64,000 nt of DNA. Origin: Dietzia sp. NCCP-2495 (GTDB lineage Bacteria; Actinomycetota; Actinomycetes; Mycobacteriales; Mycobacteriaceae). The notes under the pieces were generated by a model that saw nothing but the letters and a program-made list of their open reading frames with translations, was not told where the DNA came from and made no database searches. The DNA lies in assembly GCF_026011735.1 (NCBI RefSeq), contig NZ_BRVN01000001.1, positions 248,001 to 312,000 on the forward strand. Reading direction: 5' to 3'. Below, piece by piece: positions 52,360 through 61,338 of the stretch (positions are counted from its first letter, which is position 1; every line of letters starts with the position of its first letter). A program made the translations under genes and the position numbers.

Positions 52360-52388
52360 ATCATAACCTGTCGACCGCCTACCGCCAA
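52360..52388 (-). promoter_or_regulatory. rpsB promoter
   Basis: On the minus strand: TTGGCG (52388-52383), 17-nt spacer, TATGAT (52365-52360). Near-consensus housekeeping sigma promoter; transcription would start about 52353. Confidence 0.75.
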
Positions 52389-52495
52389 GACGGTGTCGCC
52401 GCCCGCGAGCAATCGGCCTGTGGATTGTCGTCCGGGCATTCCACAGCTGTCTCGGGGCCCTCGCAATCGGGGTTCCGATCACGTGGACTGCAGCC

Positions 52496-53107
52496 ATGTC
52501 GTCAACCAGTTCTGCAGGGCACGGCCAACGAAGTCGGAAGGCCATGGCCCCCTCCCCCGCTGCCGTCCCGCTCGTTCTCATCGCACTCGTGATGTCCATC
52601 GCGAGCCCGCAGTTTCCGGTGGCGAGCGGCAGCCCGAACGTCTCCCGGCCTCTCATGGTCTCGCCCGTGCCCGGCCCTGTGCGCGTGATGACGCCGTTCG
52701 ATCTGCCGGAGCAGCGGTGGAGGCCGGGGCACCGGGGTGTGGATCTCGCCGCGACACCTCTCGTCGAGGTCCGGGCACCCGGCGACGGGACCACCGTGTT
52801 CGCGGGTGTGATCGCGGGGCGACCCGTACTGTCGATCGATCACGGGGCCGGGCTACGCACCACGTACGAACCCGTCAGTGCGATCGTGCGCGAGGGCCAG
52901 ACGGTTCGAGGCGGCGAGGTGATCGGGCACCTGGTGGCGGGCCACCCGGGGTGCCCCGTGGAGGCGTGCCTGCACTGGGGCGCACGGGTGGACGCGGGAG
53001 GACCTTCCGGTGGCGACGACGACTACGTCGACCCGCTGTCTCTCCTCGTGGACACCGAACTCCCGATCACTCTCAAGCCGACTCGTCCCGGGGACGGACA
53101 GCTCTGA
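52496..53107 (+). CDS. M23-family (LytM-like) peptidase, atypical active site
   Basis: 203 aa. A short basic N-terminus, a hydrophobic segment (about 22-38) acting as a signal or anchor, then an extracellular LytM fold. First metal ligands His79 and Asp83 (GHRGVDLA) and the catalytic His116 (SIDHGAG) are present, but the final HxH motif is C-L-H-W (Cys158, His160): Cys replaces the first His. Cell-wall peptidase or, if inactive, an activator of other hydrolases. Start 52496 or ATG 52544; no clear ribosome site for either. Divergent from rpsB, convergent with xerC. Confidence 0.8.
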   Translation: MSSTSSAGHGQRSRKAMAPSPAAVPLVLIALVMSIASPQFPVASGSPNVSRPLMVSPVPGPVRVMTPFDLPEQRWRPGHRGVDLAATPLVEVRAPGDGTTVFAGVIAGRPVLSIDHGAGLRTTYEPVSAIVREGQTVRGGEVIGHLVAGHPGCPVEACLHWGARVDAGGPSGGDDDYVDPLSLLVDTELPITLKPTRPGDGQL

Positions 53108-53130
53108 GCGCGGGCAGCAGGACCACGGTG

Positions 53131-54117
53131 TCAGGCCCGGGGATGGGCTCCGCGATAGGCGGCGCGGAGTCGGTCCGCGGAGACGTGTGTGTAGATCTGG
53201 GTGGTGGCCGGCGTCGTATGCCCCAGCAGTTCCTGGACGTGCCGGAGGTCCGCACCTCCCTCGAGCAGGTGCGTGGCCGAACTGTGGCGCAGGGCGTGCG
53301 GCGACAGCCGGGGTGAGCCGGGCGTGGCGGCGGTGATCTCATTGACCACCCGTCGGGCCGTCCGCGGGTCGAGTCGGCCGCCGCGCGCTCCGAGCAGTAG
53401 CGCTGGCCCGGAGGATGCGGTCGCCAGCGCCGGTCGGGCACTGCCGAGCCACGAGTTCAGCACCTTGTCCGCGGGGGGGCCGTAGGGGACGGCGCGTTCT
53501 CGGTTGCCCTTGCCGATCACCCGCAGCAGGCGCCGCTCCCGGTCGACATCGTCCACGTCGAGCCCGCACAGTTCCGAGACCCGGATCCCGCACGCGTACA
53601 GCAGTTCGACCACCAGCTGGTCGCGGGTCGCGATCGGATCGCCGCCCTCGGCTCCCAGCTCGGTGGTTCGGATGACCTCGGTCGCCTGCTCCGCGTGGAG
53701 AACCTCCGGAAGATGCCTGTGTGGTCGCGGTGCCTCGAGCCGTGCCGCGACATCGACCGGGAGGAGTCCGGCTCGCACCGCCCAGCTGCTGAAGGAGCGG
53801 ACAGCCGCGACCCGGCGGGCCACGGTCGACCGGGCGGCACCTGCCTGGACCTGCTCGGCCAACCAGCCCCGGAGCGCGGGGAGCGTGAACGCCGAGGCGA
53901 GGTCACCGGCTTCAGCAGGCCCTTCCGGCGCTTCCGCGAGCCGACCGAGCAATAGGGCGACGTCCGAGCGGTATGCCCTCACCGTCGCCTCCGAACGCGA
54001 CCGGCCGGTGCGGAGATGATCGGAGTAGTCGTCCAGGACGGGGTCGAGCGCAGCCGGAACCGCACGCGAAGGCTGTCCCGTTCTTCCCGTACGTCCCGCG
54101 TTTCCCGCTCGTCCCAT
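53131..54117 (-). CDS. xerC: Tyrosine recombinase XerC
   Basis: Resolves chromosome dimers at dif together with XerD, and works with FtsK. 328 aa. Catalytic residues all present: Arg179 (GIRVSEL), Lys203 (GKGNRERAV), His274 and Arg277 (SPHALRHSSATHLL), His300 (LLGHTTPATT) and Tyr309. SAM-like core-binding domain about residues 22-115. ftsK is in this window, xerD is not. A 65-nt gap separates it from dprA. Confidence 0.96.
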   Translation of the reverse strand: MGRAGNAGRTGRTGQPSRAVPAALDPVLDDYSDHLRTGRSRSEATVRAYRSDVALLLGRLAEAPEGPAEAGDLASAFTLPALRGWLAEQVQAGAARSTVARRVAAVRSFSSWAVRAGLLPVDVAARLEAPRPHRHLPEVLHAEQATEVIRTTELGAEGGDPIATRDQLVVELLYACGIRVSELCGLDVDDVDRERRLLRVIGKGNRERAVPYGPPADKVLNSWLGSARPALATASSGPALLLGARGGRLDPRTARRVVNEITAATPGSPRLSPHALRHSSATHLLEGGADLRHVQELLGHTTPATTQIYTHVSADRLRAAYRGAHPRA

Positions 54118-54182
54118 GAGTACCCATCATCATCGGCTCGCGCGGTCCACGCAAGGCCCCCTCGTCCCTGACGACCTCGGGT

Positions 54183-55400
54183 TCAGTCCACCGGAAGACT
54201 CATCTGCACCCCTCCAGTGCCGGACCGTCGCCACCCCTGCGGTCCGCGGATGACCACTCCGGTCGACATGAGCCGGCCCAGTACCGCCCGTGCGGTGTTC
54301 GGCGGGATCCCCGCCGATGCGGCGACCTCGCCCGGTGCGAGTCCACCTCTCGTCGGCAGCGCCTCGAGGACCCTGCGGGTGATGTCATCGAGCCCGTCCC
54401 ACGAGGAGGCGTCTCCCCTGATCGGGTCCGCCGTCTCGCCCATGCCGCCGGCGAGCTCGACCACCTCCGCGGCACGGCCGACGAGAACAGCCCCACGATC
54501 CCGGATGAGCAGATGGCTTCCCACCGATGCGACCGACGTGACCGGCCCGGGTACCGCCCCGACAGGTCGGTCGAGCGCGGCAGCCCACGCCGCTGTGCTC
54601 AGGGCTCCACTCCTCGCCGCCGCTTCGACGACGACAGTCGCAGAGCCCAACGCGGCGATGATCCGGTTGCGATCGAGGAACCGGTATCTGGTGACGCCCG
54701 TCCCCGGAGGCTGTTCGGAGATCACCGCACCTGTCCGGGCGACCTCGCGCAGTAGCCCATCGTTACCTCGCGGATAGAGCCGATCGACACCTCCGGCCAG
54801 CACCGCGATCGTCGTGCCGCCCACTCCCAGGACCGCGCGGTGCGCTGCGGCGTCGATACCGAACGCGCCTCCCGAGACCACGGTGAAGTCCTCTACGGCC
54901 ACACCCGCACTGAGGTCGGCGGTCACCGCCCGTCCGTAGGCGGTCGGTGCGCGGGTCCCGACCACGGCCACGGCACGGGACAACGCCCGTTCGGGTTCGA
55001 CCGGCCCACGCCACCACAACCCGAGTGGCCTGAGTGCGGTCGGCACTCCGCCGGAGGTGTCCCGTCGGCGTCCCCTCGGACGGTCCAGCGGTAGGAGTGC
55101 CCAGTCCGGCCAGCCGGGGTCGCCCGGCACCAGAAGCCGGGCGTCGACCTCGTGGGCAGCGTCCATCAGCTGATCGCCGTCGACCTGGAGGTGCCGGGCC
55201 TCGGTCTGGTCGATCAACGCATCCCCGACCTGCCGTCGCCGGATCCGGTCCGTCGCCTCGACCGGGCCTACGGCGTCGACGAGGTCCCACAGTTGCGCTG
55301 TCGGGCGCTCGGTCACAGCGCTGAGATAGGCGTACGCCGACCGCTGCTCGGGTGTGACCGGCTGCGGTCCGACGACCTGATCCGGGTACCGCCCGGTCAT
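54183..55400 (-). CDS. dprA: DNA-processing protein DprA
   Basis: Loads RecA onto incoming single-stranded DNA in competence. 405 aa: N-terminal SAM/HhH portion, Rossmann DprA/Smf domain (VAVVGTRAPTAYGRAV, FTVVSGGAFGIDAAAHRAVL, VVVEAAARSGALSTAAWA) and a winged-helix C-terminal domain (about residues 330-395). ATG 55400 shares one base with the comM stop. Codons farther upstream lie within comM. Competence in this host is not implied, DprA/ComM being widespread. Confidence 0.95.
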   Translation of the reverse strand: MTGRYPDQVVGPQPVTPEQRSAYAYLSAVTERPTAQLWDLVDAVGPVEATDRIRRRQVGDALIDQTEARHLQVDGDQLMDAAHEVDARLLVPGDPGWPDWALLPLDRPRGRRRDTSGGVPTALRPLGLWWRGPVEPERALSRAVAVVGTRAPTAYGRAVTADLSAGVAVEDFTVVSGGAFGIDAAAHRAVLGVGGTTIAVLAGGVDRLYPRGNDGLLREVARTGAVISEQPPGTGVTRYRFLDRNRIIAALGSATVVVEAAARSGALSTAAWAAALDRPVGAVPGPVTSVASVGSHLLIRDRGAVLVGRAAEVVELAGGMGETADPIRGDASSWDGLDDITRRVLEALPTRGGLAPGEVAASAGIPPNTARAVLGRLMSTGVVIRGPQGWRRSGTGGVQMSLPVD

Positions 55401-56917
55401 CACTGGTCTCCTCGTAGGACCATCGCCTCGGCGACGTGGGATTCGTCCGGAGCGTTCGCCCCGTCGAGGTCGGCGACTGTCCACGCGAGTCGCAGGCACC
55501 GGTCGACTCCCCGCGCCGAGAGGACGCCGTGGGCCAGTGCGCGGTCCAGTGGTCGAAGCGCACGTCTGTCCAGCGCCTTCAGCGATCTGAGGACCCGGCC
55601 GGGAACGCCTGCGTTGGATGCCGCGCCGTTCGCCTCCGGGCACGAGGCCCACCGGTGGGCGGCCGCAGCCCTCGCCGTCGTCACCCGGTCCCGCACCGAC
55701 CTCGTGTCCTCGGCCTCACCGACCGACAACAGACCCGTGCCGACGGGGAGGGTCCGCGCGGAGATGTCGATCCGGTCGCGCAGCGGTCCCGACAATGCCC
55801 TGCCATACCGCCGTCGCGCGTCCGGGGTGCATGTACAGGAATCCGGCCGTGCGGCCCCGCACGGGCAGTCATTCGCCGCCAACACGAGTTGGAACCTGGC
55901 GGGGAACACGAAGACGCCCTCGCTGCGGGCGATGCGCACCTCCCCCTCCTCCAGCGGGGTCCGCAGACTGTCCAGAGTGGTCGCGGACATCTCGGCGCAC
56001 TCGTCGAGGAACAAGACGCCCCGGTGAGCCAGAGACACCGCTCCCGGGCGAGGCGACGCCGGACCCCCGCCGACCAGCGCCACGGACGAGGCCCCGGGAT
56101 GCGGGGCGACGAACGGTGGTCGACGCAGCAACGGATCGCCGGGCGGCAGCGCGCCCATGATCGAGTGGATGGCGGTCGCCTCCAGTGCCGCCTGCTCCCC
56201 GAGATCCGGCAGGAGGCCGGGCAGGCGGCGGGCGAGCATGGTCTTGCCCGTACCGGGGGCTCCGCGCAGAAGGAGAGCATGGTCGCCAGCTGCGGCAACT
56301 TCTACGGCTCGACGGCAATCGTCCTGACCGATGACCTCTCCGAGATCGGTCAGGTCATCCCCATCAGCTCGGTCCACCTCGGGTGCACGGCAGATCAGGT
56401 CACCGGAACCCCGACTCCACAGTGCAAGGCGGGCCAACGAATCCACCCCGGCGGAGTCGATACCGTGGACGAGCCGCGCCTCGGCGAGGTTCGCCTCCGG
56501 AACGATGGCGCGATCCAGCCCGGCGGCACGGGCCGCGAGAACCGCAGGCAGGACGCCGCGCACGGGCCTGACCCGTCCGTCCAGGGCGAGTTCACCGAGC
56601 AGGAGCGTGCCGTCGAACGCCATGGCCGGGAGTTCTCCCGACGCGGTGAGCACCCCCACCGCGAGCGCGAGGTCCAGACCGGAACCCCGCTTCGGCACCG
56701 CGGCGGGCGACAGCGAGAGCACGACTTTCCCGGGAGGCCAGGCCAGCCCGGAGTTGCTCACCGCCGCACGGACCCGATGTCTGGCCTGGAGTACCGCGTT
56801 GTCCCCGAGCCCGACAATGCTGACCCCGGGAAGGCCGCGCCCCACGTCGGCCTCGACCTCGACCAGCTGCCCTCCGACTCCCTGGAGGGTCACGGCCCAC
56901 GTCCGTCCGAGCGCCAC
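55400..56917 (-). CDS. comM: ComM / YifB family Mg-chelatase-like AAA+ ATPase
   Basis: 505 aa. N-terminal Lon-substrate-like ChlI domain (VEVEADVGRGLPGVSIVGL), Walker A GAPGTGKT near residue 218, LFLDECAEM Walker B and a C-terminal MgCh-type domain with GRALSGPLRDRIDI. ComM homologues are branch-migration helicases in recombination with incoming DNA. I start at GTG 56917, 3 nt past the yraN stop (56920). Overlaps dprA by one base. Confidence 0.93.
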   Translation of the reverse strand: MALGRTWAVTLQGVGGQLVEVEADVGRGLPGVSIVGLGDNAVLQARHRVRAAVSNSGLAWPPGKVVLSLSPAAVPKRGSGLDLALAVGVLTASGELPAMAFDGTLLLGELALDGRVRPVRGVLPAVLAARAAGLDRAIVPEANLAEARLVHGIDSAGVDSLARLALWSRGSGDLICRAPEVDRADGDDLTDLGEVIGQDDCRRAVEVAAAGDHALLLRGAPGTGKTMLARRLPGLLPDLGEQAALEATAIHSIMGALPPGDPLLRRPPFVAPHPGASSVALVGGGPASPRPGAVSLAHRGVLFLDECAEMSATTLDSLRTPLEEGEVRIARSEGVFVFPARFQLVLAANDCPCGAARPDSCTCTPDARRRYGRALSGPLRDRIDISARTLPVGTGLLSVGEAEDTRSVRDRVTTARAAAAHRWASCPEANGAASNAGVPGRVLRSLKALDRRALRPLDRALAHGVLSARGVDRCLRLAWTVADLDGANAPDESHVAEAMVLRGDQ

Positions 56918-56919
56918 CG

Positions 56920-57321
56920 TCAGATCACGTCCTCGAGCAGTTCGAGACGCGGATACCCCGCATCCGACAGGTCCACACCCACCACGTCGAAGCAGACCTG
57001 ACGCCATCCGCCGGGGTTGGCGGCGAGCCAGTGACGTGCGGCTACACGGAGTCGCCGCAGCTTTTCCTCGGTGACCGCCTCCGCCGGCGAACCGAATCCG
57101 GACCCGGTGCGGGTCTTGACCTCCACGAACCTCACCCGCCCGGAACTGTCGAGCACCACGAGGTCGAGCTCTGCTTCGCGGCACCGCCAGTTCCTGGCGA
57201 GGACACGTGCGCCCCTGGCCGTCAGCAACTGCTCGGCGAGGCGCTCGCCCTCCCGTCCGAGCGCAACCCGTTGATCGGTCCTGCCACGGTCGTCACCCGC
57301 AGGCCACTTGTCCGCCACCAT
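56920..57321 (-). CDS. yraN: YraN family (UPF0102) endonuclease-fold protein
   Basis: 133 aa. The UPF0102 signature GREGERLAEQLLTARGARVLARNWR, then EAELDLVVLD and RFVEVKTR (the PD-(D/E)xK-type E-x-K core) places it in the Holliday-junction-resolvase-like superfamily. Function unproven. ATG 57321 with GGGAGGGG 8 nt upstream; an earlier start at 57372 is less likely. Co-directional with comM and dprA. Confidence 0.9.
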   Translation of the reverse strand: MVADKWPAGDDRGRTDQRVALGREGERLAEQLLTARGARVLARNWRCREAELDLVVLDSSGRVRFVEVKTRTGSGFGSPAEAVTEEKLRRLRVAARHWLAANPGGWRQVCFDVVGVDLSDAGYPRLELLEDVI

Positions 57322-57387
57322 CCCCAGCCCCTCCCCTCGTGCCCCGGCCACTCCGGGTCCACCGGAGGACACACTGCCGGACGGGAG

Positions 57388-57419
57388 GGGCCCGACCTGC
57401 CGGAGAGCAGGTCGGGCCC
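57388..57419 (-). terminator. Hairpin between the DUF2469 gene and yraN
   Basis: Perfect 13-bp stem (57388-57400 with 57407-57419), 6-nt loop, 50 nt after the DUF2469 gene stop. Confidence 0.75.
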
Positions 57420-57468
57420 GGGCCGCCTGTGGAGCGGTGGACGAGCTGGGGAATTCTCCCCTAGGGGA

Positions 57469-57774
57469 TTACTCCGGTAGCCGGAGCTCGGGCTTGTCCA
57501 GCTCCTCGATGTTGACGTCCTTGAAGGTCAGGACACGGACGTACTTCACGAAACGTGCAGGTCGGTACATGTCCCACACCCAGGCGTCAGACATTCGAAC
57601 GTCGAAGTACACCTCGCCGTCGGCCGATCTCGGGATGAGCTCGACGGCGTTGGCGAGATAGAAACGGCGCTCAGTCTCGACGACATAGGTGAACTGCCCG
57701 ACGATGTCGCGGTACTCGCGATAAAGCGAGAGCTCCATCTCGGTCTCGTAGTTCTCCAGATCCTCGGCGCTCAT
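57469..57774 (-). CDS. DUF2469 protein
   Basis: 101 aa, actinobacteria-only. Begins [23 protein letters not shown] and continues with [20 protein letters not shown] and [23 protein letters not shown], nearly invariant in the order. Function unknown, but highly conserved and adjacent to rnhB. Start overlaps the rnhB stop by 4 nt; GGAG upstream. Confidence 0.9.
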   Translation of the reverse strand: MSAEDLENYETEMELSLYREYRDIVGQFTYVVETERRFYLANAVELIPRSADGEVYFDVRMSDAWVWDMYRPARFVKYVRVLTFKDVNIEELDKPELRLPE

Positions 57775-58460
57775 CTCGTGCTCCTCGAATGCGCCTGCGC
57801 GGCGCGACGGACGTTGGCGTACGACATGCGATGAATGTCGCTGGGACCGAGTTCCTCGATCGCCCTGGCGTGACGTGCGGTGCCGTAACCCTTGTGGGAG
57901 GCGAATCCGTACCCCGGATACCGCTCGTCGAGGTCCACCATAATGCGATCGCGTGTCACCTTCGCGAGGACACTCGCGGCGGCGATGGATGCGACCACGG
58001 CATCGCCTCCGATCACCGACGTGGACTGGCAGCCCAGTCCGTCGACACTGAACCCGTCGGTCAGTACGAATCCTGGGGCGTTGTCGAGTCCGGCCACCGC
58101 GCGCCGCATCCCCTCGAGATTGCAGCGGTGGATTCCACGCTCGTCGATGCGCCCGGCGTCGATCAGCACGACCGACGTCGCGACCGCCCGCTTCATCACC
58201 ACGTCGAAGAGTCGCTCACGAGTGCTGGCGCTCAACCGCTTGGAGTCGTCGAGGTCGGCGAGATCGGGATGGAGTCTGTCCCCGAGGACGCACGCGGCCA
58301 CCACGAGTGGGCCGGCGCAGCACCCCCGTCCCGCCTCGTCGACACCCGCGACAGGACCTAGACCCCGCCTGGACAGCGCCGCTTCCAGTGCCAACCTGCC
58401 TGCCCGCCGGCTCACCCGGACCCGGCCTGGCAGCATGGGCCCGGCGTGCCCCGTGCTCAA
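57771..58460 (-). CDS. rnhB: Ribonuclease HII
   Basis: Removes RNA strands and single ribonucleotides embedded in DNA. 229 aa from a TTG start, 221 from ATG 58436. GVDEAGRG (about residues 39-46) carries the first Asp-Glu pair, TDG at about 134 and the [20 protein letters not shown] section (about 192-211) complete the metal site. The TTG overlaps the lepB end; start uncertain. Downstream DUF2469 gene overlaps by 4 nt. Confidence 0.94.
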   Translation of the reverse strand: MSTGHAGPMLPGRVRVSRRAGRLALEAALSRRGLGPVAGVDEAGRGCCAGPLVVAACVLGDRLHPDLADLDDSKRLSASTRERLFDVVMKRAVATSVVLIDAGRIDERGIHRCNLEGMRRAVAGLDNAPGFVLTDGFSVDGLGCQSTSVIGGDAVVASIAAASVLAKVTRDRIMVDLDERYPGYGFASHKGYGTARHARAIEELGPSDIHRMSYANVRRAAQAHSRSTR

Positions 58461-59227
58461 CCGACGCTGATGTCCGGGGAGTCGACGGTGCCGATCCGAC
58501 TGAACGGGAGAATGACCGCCTGCACCTTGCCGATGACGTTCTCCTCCGGAATAGTGCCCTGGAACTCATCACCCATGTGGAAACGCGAATCCGCGGAGTT
58601 GTTGCGGTTGTCCCCCATCACCCAATAGTTTCCCTCGGGCACGGTGACCGGTCCGAACGCACAGTTCAGTGGATTGCGCACGACGGTGGGTTCCTCGTTG
58701 ACATACGGCTCGTCGAGCGGTTGACCGTCGACGAGAAGCCTGCCGTCCGGAGCACAACCGCCGACAGTCTGCCCGCCCACGGCGATGATCCGCTTCACGA
58801 GATCGTTCTCGTCCGGTGGGACGATGCCGATCACGCCACCGATGTTCTGCAGAGTGCGGATGACGGGATTGTCGGACCGGATGGACTGGTACCCCTCGTT
58901 CCACGAGTCCGGACCCTTGAACACCACCACGTCCCCGGGCTCGGGATCGCCCAGACGGTAGCTGATCTTGTCGACGAAGATGCGGTCCCCCGTGCACCCC
59001 GCACAACCGTGGAGTGTGGGTTCCATCGACTCGGACGGGATCTGGTAGACGCGCCCGACGAAGGTCTGGAAGACGAAGACCAGGACCAGGGCGATCACCA
59101 CGAGCATGGGGATCTCGATGTACCAGGGCTGGCCCTTCTTCTCGGCCTTCCCGACGCCGCGAGCCGGGACCCCGTCGTGGGGCCCCGGCTCGGTGGAGGA
59201 ATGCCCGGGCATATCGGTGTTGCTCAC
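58457..59227 (-). CDS. lepB: Signal peptidase I
   Basis: Membrane serine-lysine protease that removes signal peptides of Sec and Tat exported proteins. 256 aa: cytoplasmic N-terminus 1-34, one TM helix (about 38-56), catalytic Ser67 in [10 protein letters not shown] and Lys145 in [23 protein letters not shown] as box E. A CAGC pair (about 75-78) near the Ser may form a disulfide. GTG 59227 lies 7 nt after TACGCT: leaderless. In rplS-lepB-rnhB order. Confidence 0.97.
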   Translation of the reverse strand: MSNTDMPGHSSTEPGPHDGVPARGVGKAEKKGQPWYIEIPMLVVIALVLVFVFQTFVGRVYQIPSESMEPTLHGCAGCTGDRIFVDKISYRLGDPEPGDVVVFKGPDSWNEGYQSIRSDNPVIRTLQNIGGVIGIVPPDENDLVKRIIAVGGQTVGGCAPDGRLLVDGQPLDEPYVNEEPTVVRNPLNCAFGPVTVPEGNYWVMGDNRNNSADSRFHMGDEFQGTIPEENVIGKVQAVILPFSRIGTVDSPDISVG

Positions 59228-59234
59228 CCGGACG

Positions 59235-59240
59235 AGCGTA
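59235..59240 (-). promoter_or_regulatory. Leaderless -10 box for lepB
   Basis: TACGCT (minus strand), 7 nt before GTG 59227. Confidence 0.55.
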
Positions 59241-59289
59241 GTCGATCCCGGTCCGTCATCGACGACCGGTCACGAGACGCCTCATACGA

Positions 59290-59631
59290 TCAGCGCTTCT
59301 CCTTGATCTTCGCGGCCTTGCCACGGAGATCACGCAGGTAGTACAGCTTGGCGCGACGGACGTCACCGCGGACCAGGACGTCGATCTTGTCGATGTTCGG
59401 CGAGTGGACCGGGAAGGTGCGCTCGACGCCGACACCGAAGGAGACCTTGCGGACGGTGAAGGTCTCGCGGACGCCACCACCCTGGCGACGGATCACGACA
59501 CCCTTGAAGACCTGGATACGCTCCTTGGAGCCCTCGATGACCTTGACGTGGACGTCGAGGGTGTCACCGGCCCGGAACTCGGGGATGTCGTCCCGCAGGG
59601 ACTTGTTGTCGATGAAGTCGAGAGTGTTCAT
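59290..59631 (-). CDS. rplS: 50S ribosomal protein L19
   Basis: Located at the 30S-50S interface. 113 aa, standard. [31 protein letters not shown] and the [20 protein letters not shown] run are invariant L19 segments. ATG with GAGGAA 5-10 nt upstream. A 310-nt gap separates it from trmD, holding its own candidate promoter; in many bacteria rplS follows trmD directly. Confidence 0.98.
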   Translation of the reverse strand: MNTLDFIDNKSLRDDIPEFRAGDTLDVHVKVIEGSKERIQVFKGVVIRRQGGGVRETFTVRKVSFGVGVERTFPVHSPNIDKIDVLVRGDVRRAKLYYLRDLRGKAAKIKEKR

Positions 59632-59941
59632 TGAAGTTCCTCATATGTGGGAAGAAGGACAGAGGACCCTGGCGCCCGCAGATGCGGATCGGCCGGTTCG
59701 TGCCCCGGATCAGCGCGACCGTGTACGGGCGCCTGGGACGCCCGGAAGGTCAACCCCGCTAGTGTGCCACCCCGCACACATCCACCTCAAATCACGGTCC
59801 CGATTCCCAGAGATCCATGACCGGCATGCCCTGTGAGCATCGACGGTCCGAGCGCCCCTGGTGACCTGATCGTCATGGCGGGGACTGTCGGCCCCGGCGC
59901 CGCGTGCGGCATTGTCAGCGCGGTCACGGCTGTCAGCACGA
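59632..59941. other. Intergenic region between rplS and trmD
   Basis: 310 nt. It has a candidate rplS promoter on the minus strand (59761-59790), giving a leader of about 120 nt, and no gene I can support. The gap breaks the usual rpsP-rimM-trmD-rplS operon. Confidence 0.55.
59761..59790 (-). promoter_or_regulatory. Candidate rplS promoter
   Basis: Minus strand: TTGAGG (59790-59785), 18-nt spacer, CACACT (59766-59761). The -10 is a one-mismatch TANNNT. Confidence 0.45.
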
Positions 59942-60769
59942 TCAGCGCTGCGGCGCTACCCACCCGGCGTCAGCGAGAGTCGCCAGGTCGTGTGCGTCCA
60001 GTTCGACGTCCGCGAGCAACTCGGGCCGCCGGGCCAGAGTCCGTCTGAGCGATTCGTCGCGGCGCCACCGATCGATCTTCGCGTGGTTGCCGGATTTGAG
60101 GACCTCGGGAACCGCGCGATCCCGCCACACCTCGGGACGGGTGTAGGAGGGCCCCTCCAGCAGGCCGTCGGAGAAGGAGTCCTCCTCGTGACTGCGCCTG
60201 TTCCCTAGTACACCGGGCAGGAGCCGAACGACAGCTTCGGCTATGACGAGCACGGCGACCTCGCCGCCGATGAGTACGTAGTCACCGATGCTGACCTCTT
60301 CGACGTCCATGCGTTCCGAGGCCTCGTCCACGACGCGCTGGTCGATCCCCTCGTAGCGGCCACAGGCGAACAGGAGGTGTCGGCGTCGCGCATAGCGGTG
60401 GGCGTCGGCCTGGGTGAACGGCCGTCCGGCCGGGGTCGGGACGATCAGCAACGGCCGGTCGTCGACGTCGGCCTCCGGGGTTGGCGTCGTGGTCTCGACG
60501 CCCGCGGGTACGAGCTCGTCGAGAGCCTCACCCCAGACCGTGGGCCGCATGACCATCCCGGGCCCTCCGCCGAAGGGCGTGTCGTCGACGGAACGATGGA
60601 CGTCGTGCGTCCACTCGCGGAGATCGTGGATCCCGATGTCCACGATGCCCCGATCCACCGCACGACCGAGGAGCGCGAGGTTCAGCGGAGCGAGGTACTC
60701 GGGAAAGACGGTGACCACATCGAGGCGGAGGCGCGGATCTGGGCCCGTGTCGTTCGCGGGCTCGGTCAC
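59942..60769 (-). CDS. trmD: tRNA (guanine-N1)-methyltransferase TrmD
   Basis: Methylates G37 of tRNAs with a G36, preventing frameshifts. 275 aa. [13 protein letters not shown] and [15 protein letters not shown] near the N-terminus, the trefoil-knot segment [12 protein letters not shown] and [19 protein letters not shown], then a C-terminal helical domain. The start overlaps the rimM stop by 4 nt. An extra Pro/Thr-rich loop lies at about residues 90-105. Confidence 0.97.
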   Translation of the reverse strand: MTEPANDTGPDPRLRLDVVTVFPEYLAPLNLALLGRAVDRGIVDIGIHDLREWTHDVHRSVDDTPFGGGPGMVMRPTVWGEALDELVPAGVETTTPTPEADVDDRPLLIVPTPAGRPFTQADAHRYARRRHLLFACGRYEGIDQRVVDEASERMDVEEVSIGDYVLIGGEVAVLVIAEAVVRLLPGVLGNRRSHEEDSFSDGLLEGPSYTRPEVWRDRAVPEVLKSGNHAKIDRWRRDESLRRTLARRPELLADVELDAHDLATLADAGWVAPQR

Positions 60770-61299
60770 GAGGCACCCAGGTCGAGGAGTCCCTCCGGAG
60801 GGTCGATCACGCAGTACCCGGCGTCGAGATCGACGGTGGGGACCATCTCGGTCACGAACGGCACGAGCGCGTCGCCACCGACTGCCAGTGTGATGGCGAG
60901 GAGTTCTCCTCCGGGCGTGTGGACGATCTCGGCCACCTCGCCAAGTTCCTCGCCGGCGGTGTCCCGCACCCGCAGGCCCACGAGCTGGTGATCGTGGAAC
61001 TCGTCGGGGTCGTCGGGATCGGTCAGCGATTCCGAGTCGACGAGGAGGATCATGCCGCGGAGTCCGTCGGCCGCGTCGCGGTCCGCGATTCCGGCGAGAC
61101 GCACGAGAAGCCGCCCGGAATGATTCCGGGCGGCTTCTATCGTGACTTCGCGGTCCGTAGCGGTGCGTCCACGGCCGGTGCGACCCACCAGGACGGTGCC
61201 GGGTGCGAACCGCTCTTCAGGAGAGTCGGTCCGTACCTCGACGACGAGCTCGCCGCGGATACCGTGTGACTTGACCACACGTCCGACGACGAGCTCCAT
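60766..61299 (-). CDS. rimM: Ribosome maturation factor RimM
   Basis: 16S processing factor binding S19. 177 aa: N-terminal beta barrel ([28 protein letters not shown]) and C-terminal PRC barrel ([19 protein letters not shown] to [28 protein letters not shown]). Start ATG with TAGGAAA about 6 nt upstream. Coupled with trmD by overlap; a 39-nt gap separates it from khpA. Confidence 0.97.
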   Translation of the reverse strand: MELVVGRVVKSHGIRGELVVEVRTDSPEERFAPGTVLVGRTGRGRTATDREVTIEAARNHSGRLLVRLAGIADRDAADGLRGMILLVDSESLTDPDDPDEFHDHQLVGLRVRDTAGEELGEVAEIVHTPGGELLAITLAVGGDALVPFVTEMVPTVDLDAGYCVIDPPEGLLDLGAS

Positions 61300-61338
61300 G
61301 GTGATTTCCTACCTTCGGATACCGGTGTCGGTGCGGCG

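Larger units (their letters stand above)
52074..52495. other. Divergent regulatory region of rpsB and the M23-like gene
   Basis: 422 nt. Contains the rpsB leader (about 280 nt), its promoter (52360-52388) and the upstream region of the M23-like gene. I see no gene in it. The leader ends with a two-tier hairpin (52082-52124). Confidence 0.6.

Noticed and set aside
53131-54117. Mobile element integrase
   Set aside because: Gene position, size and motifs match the chromosomal XerC; no element boundaries or cargo are visible.
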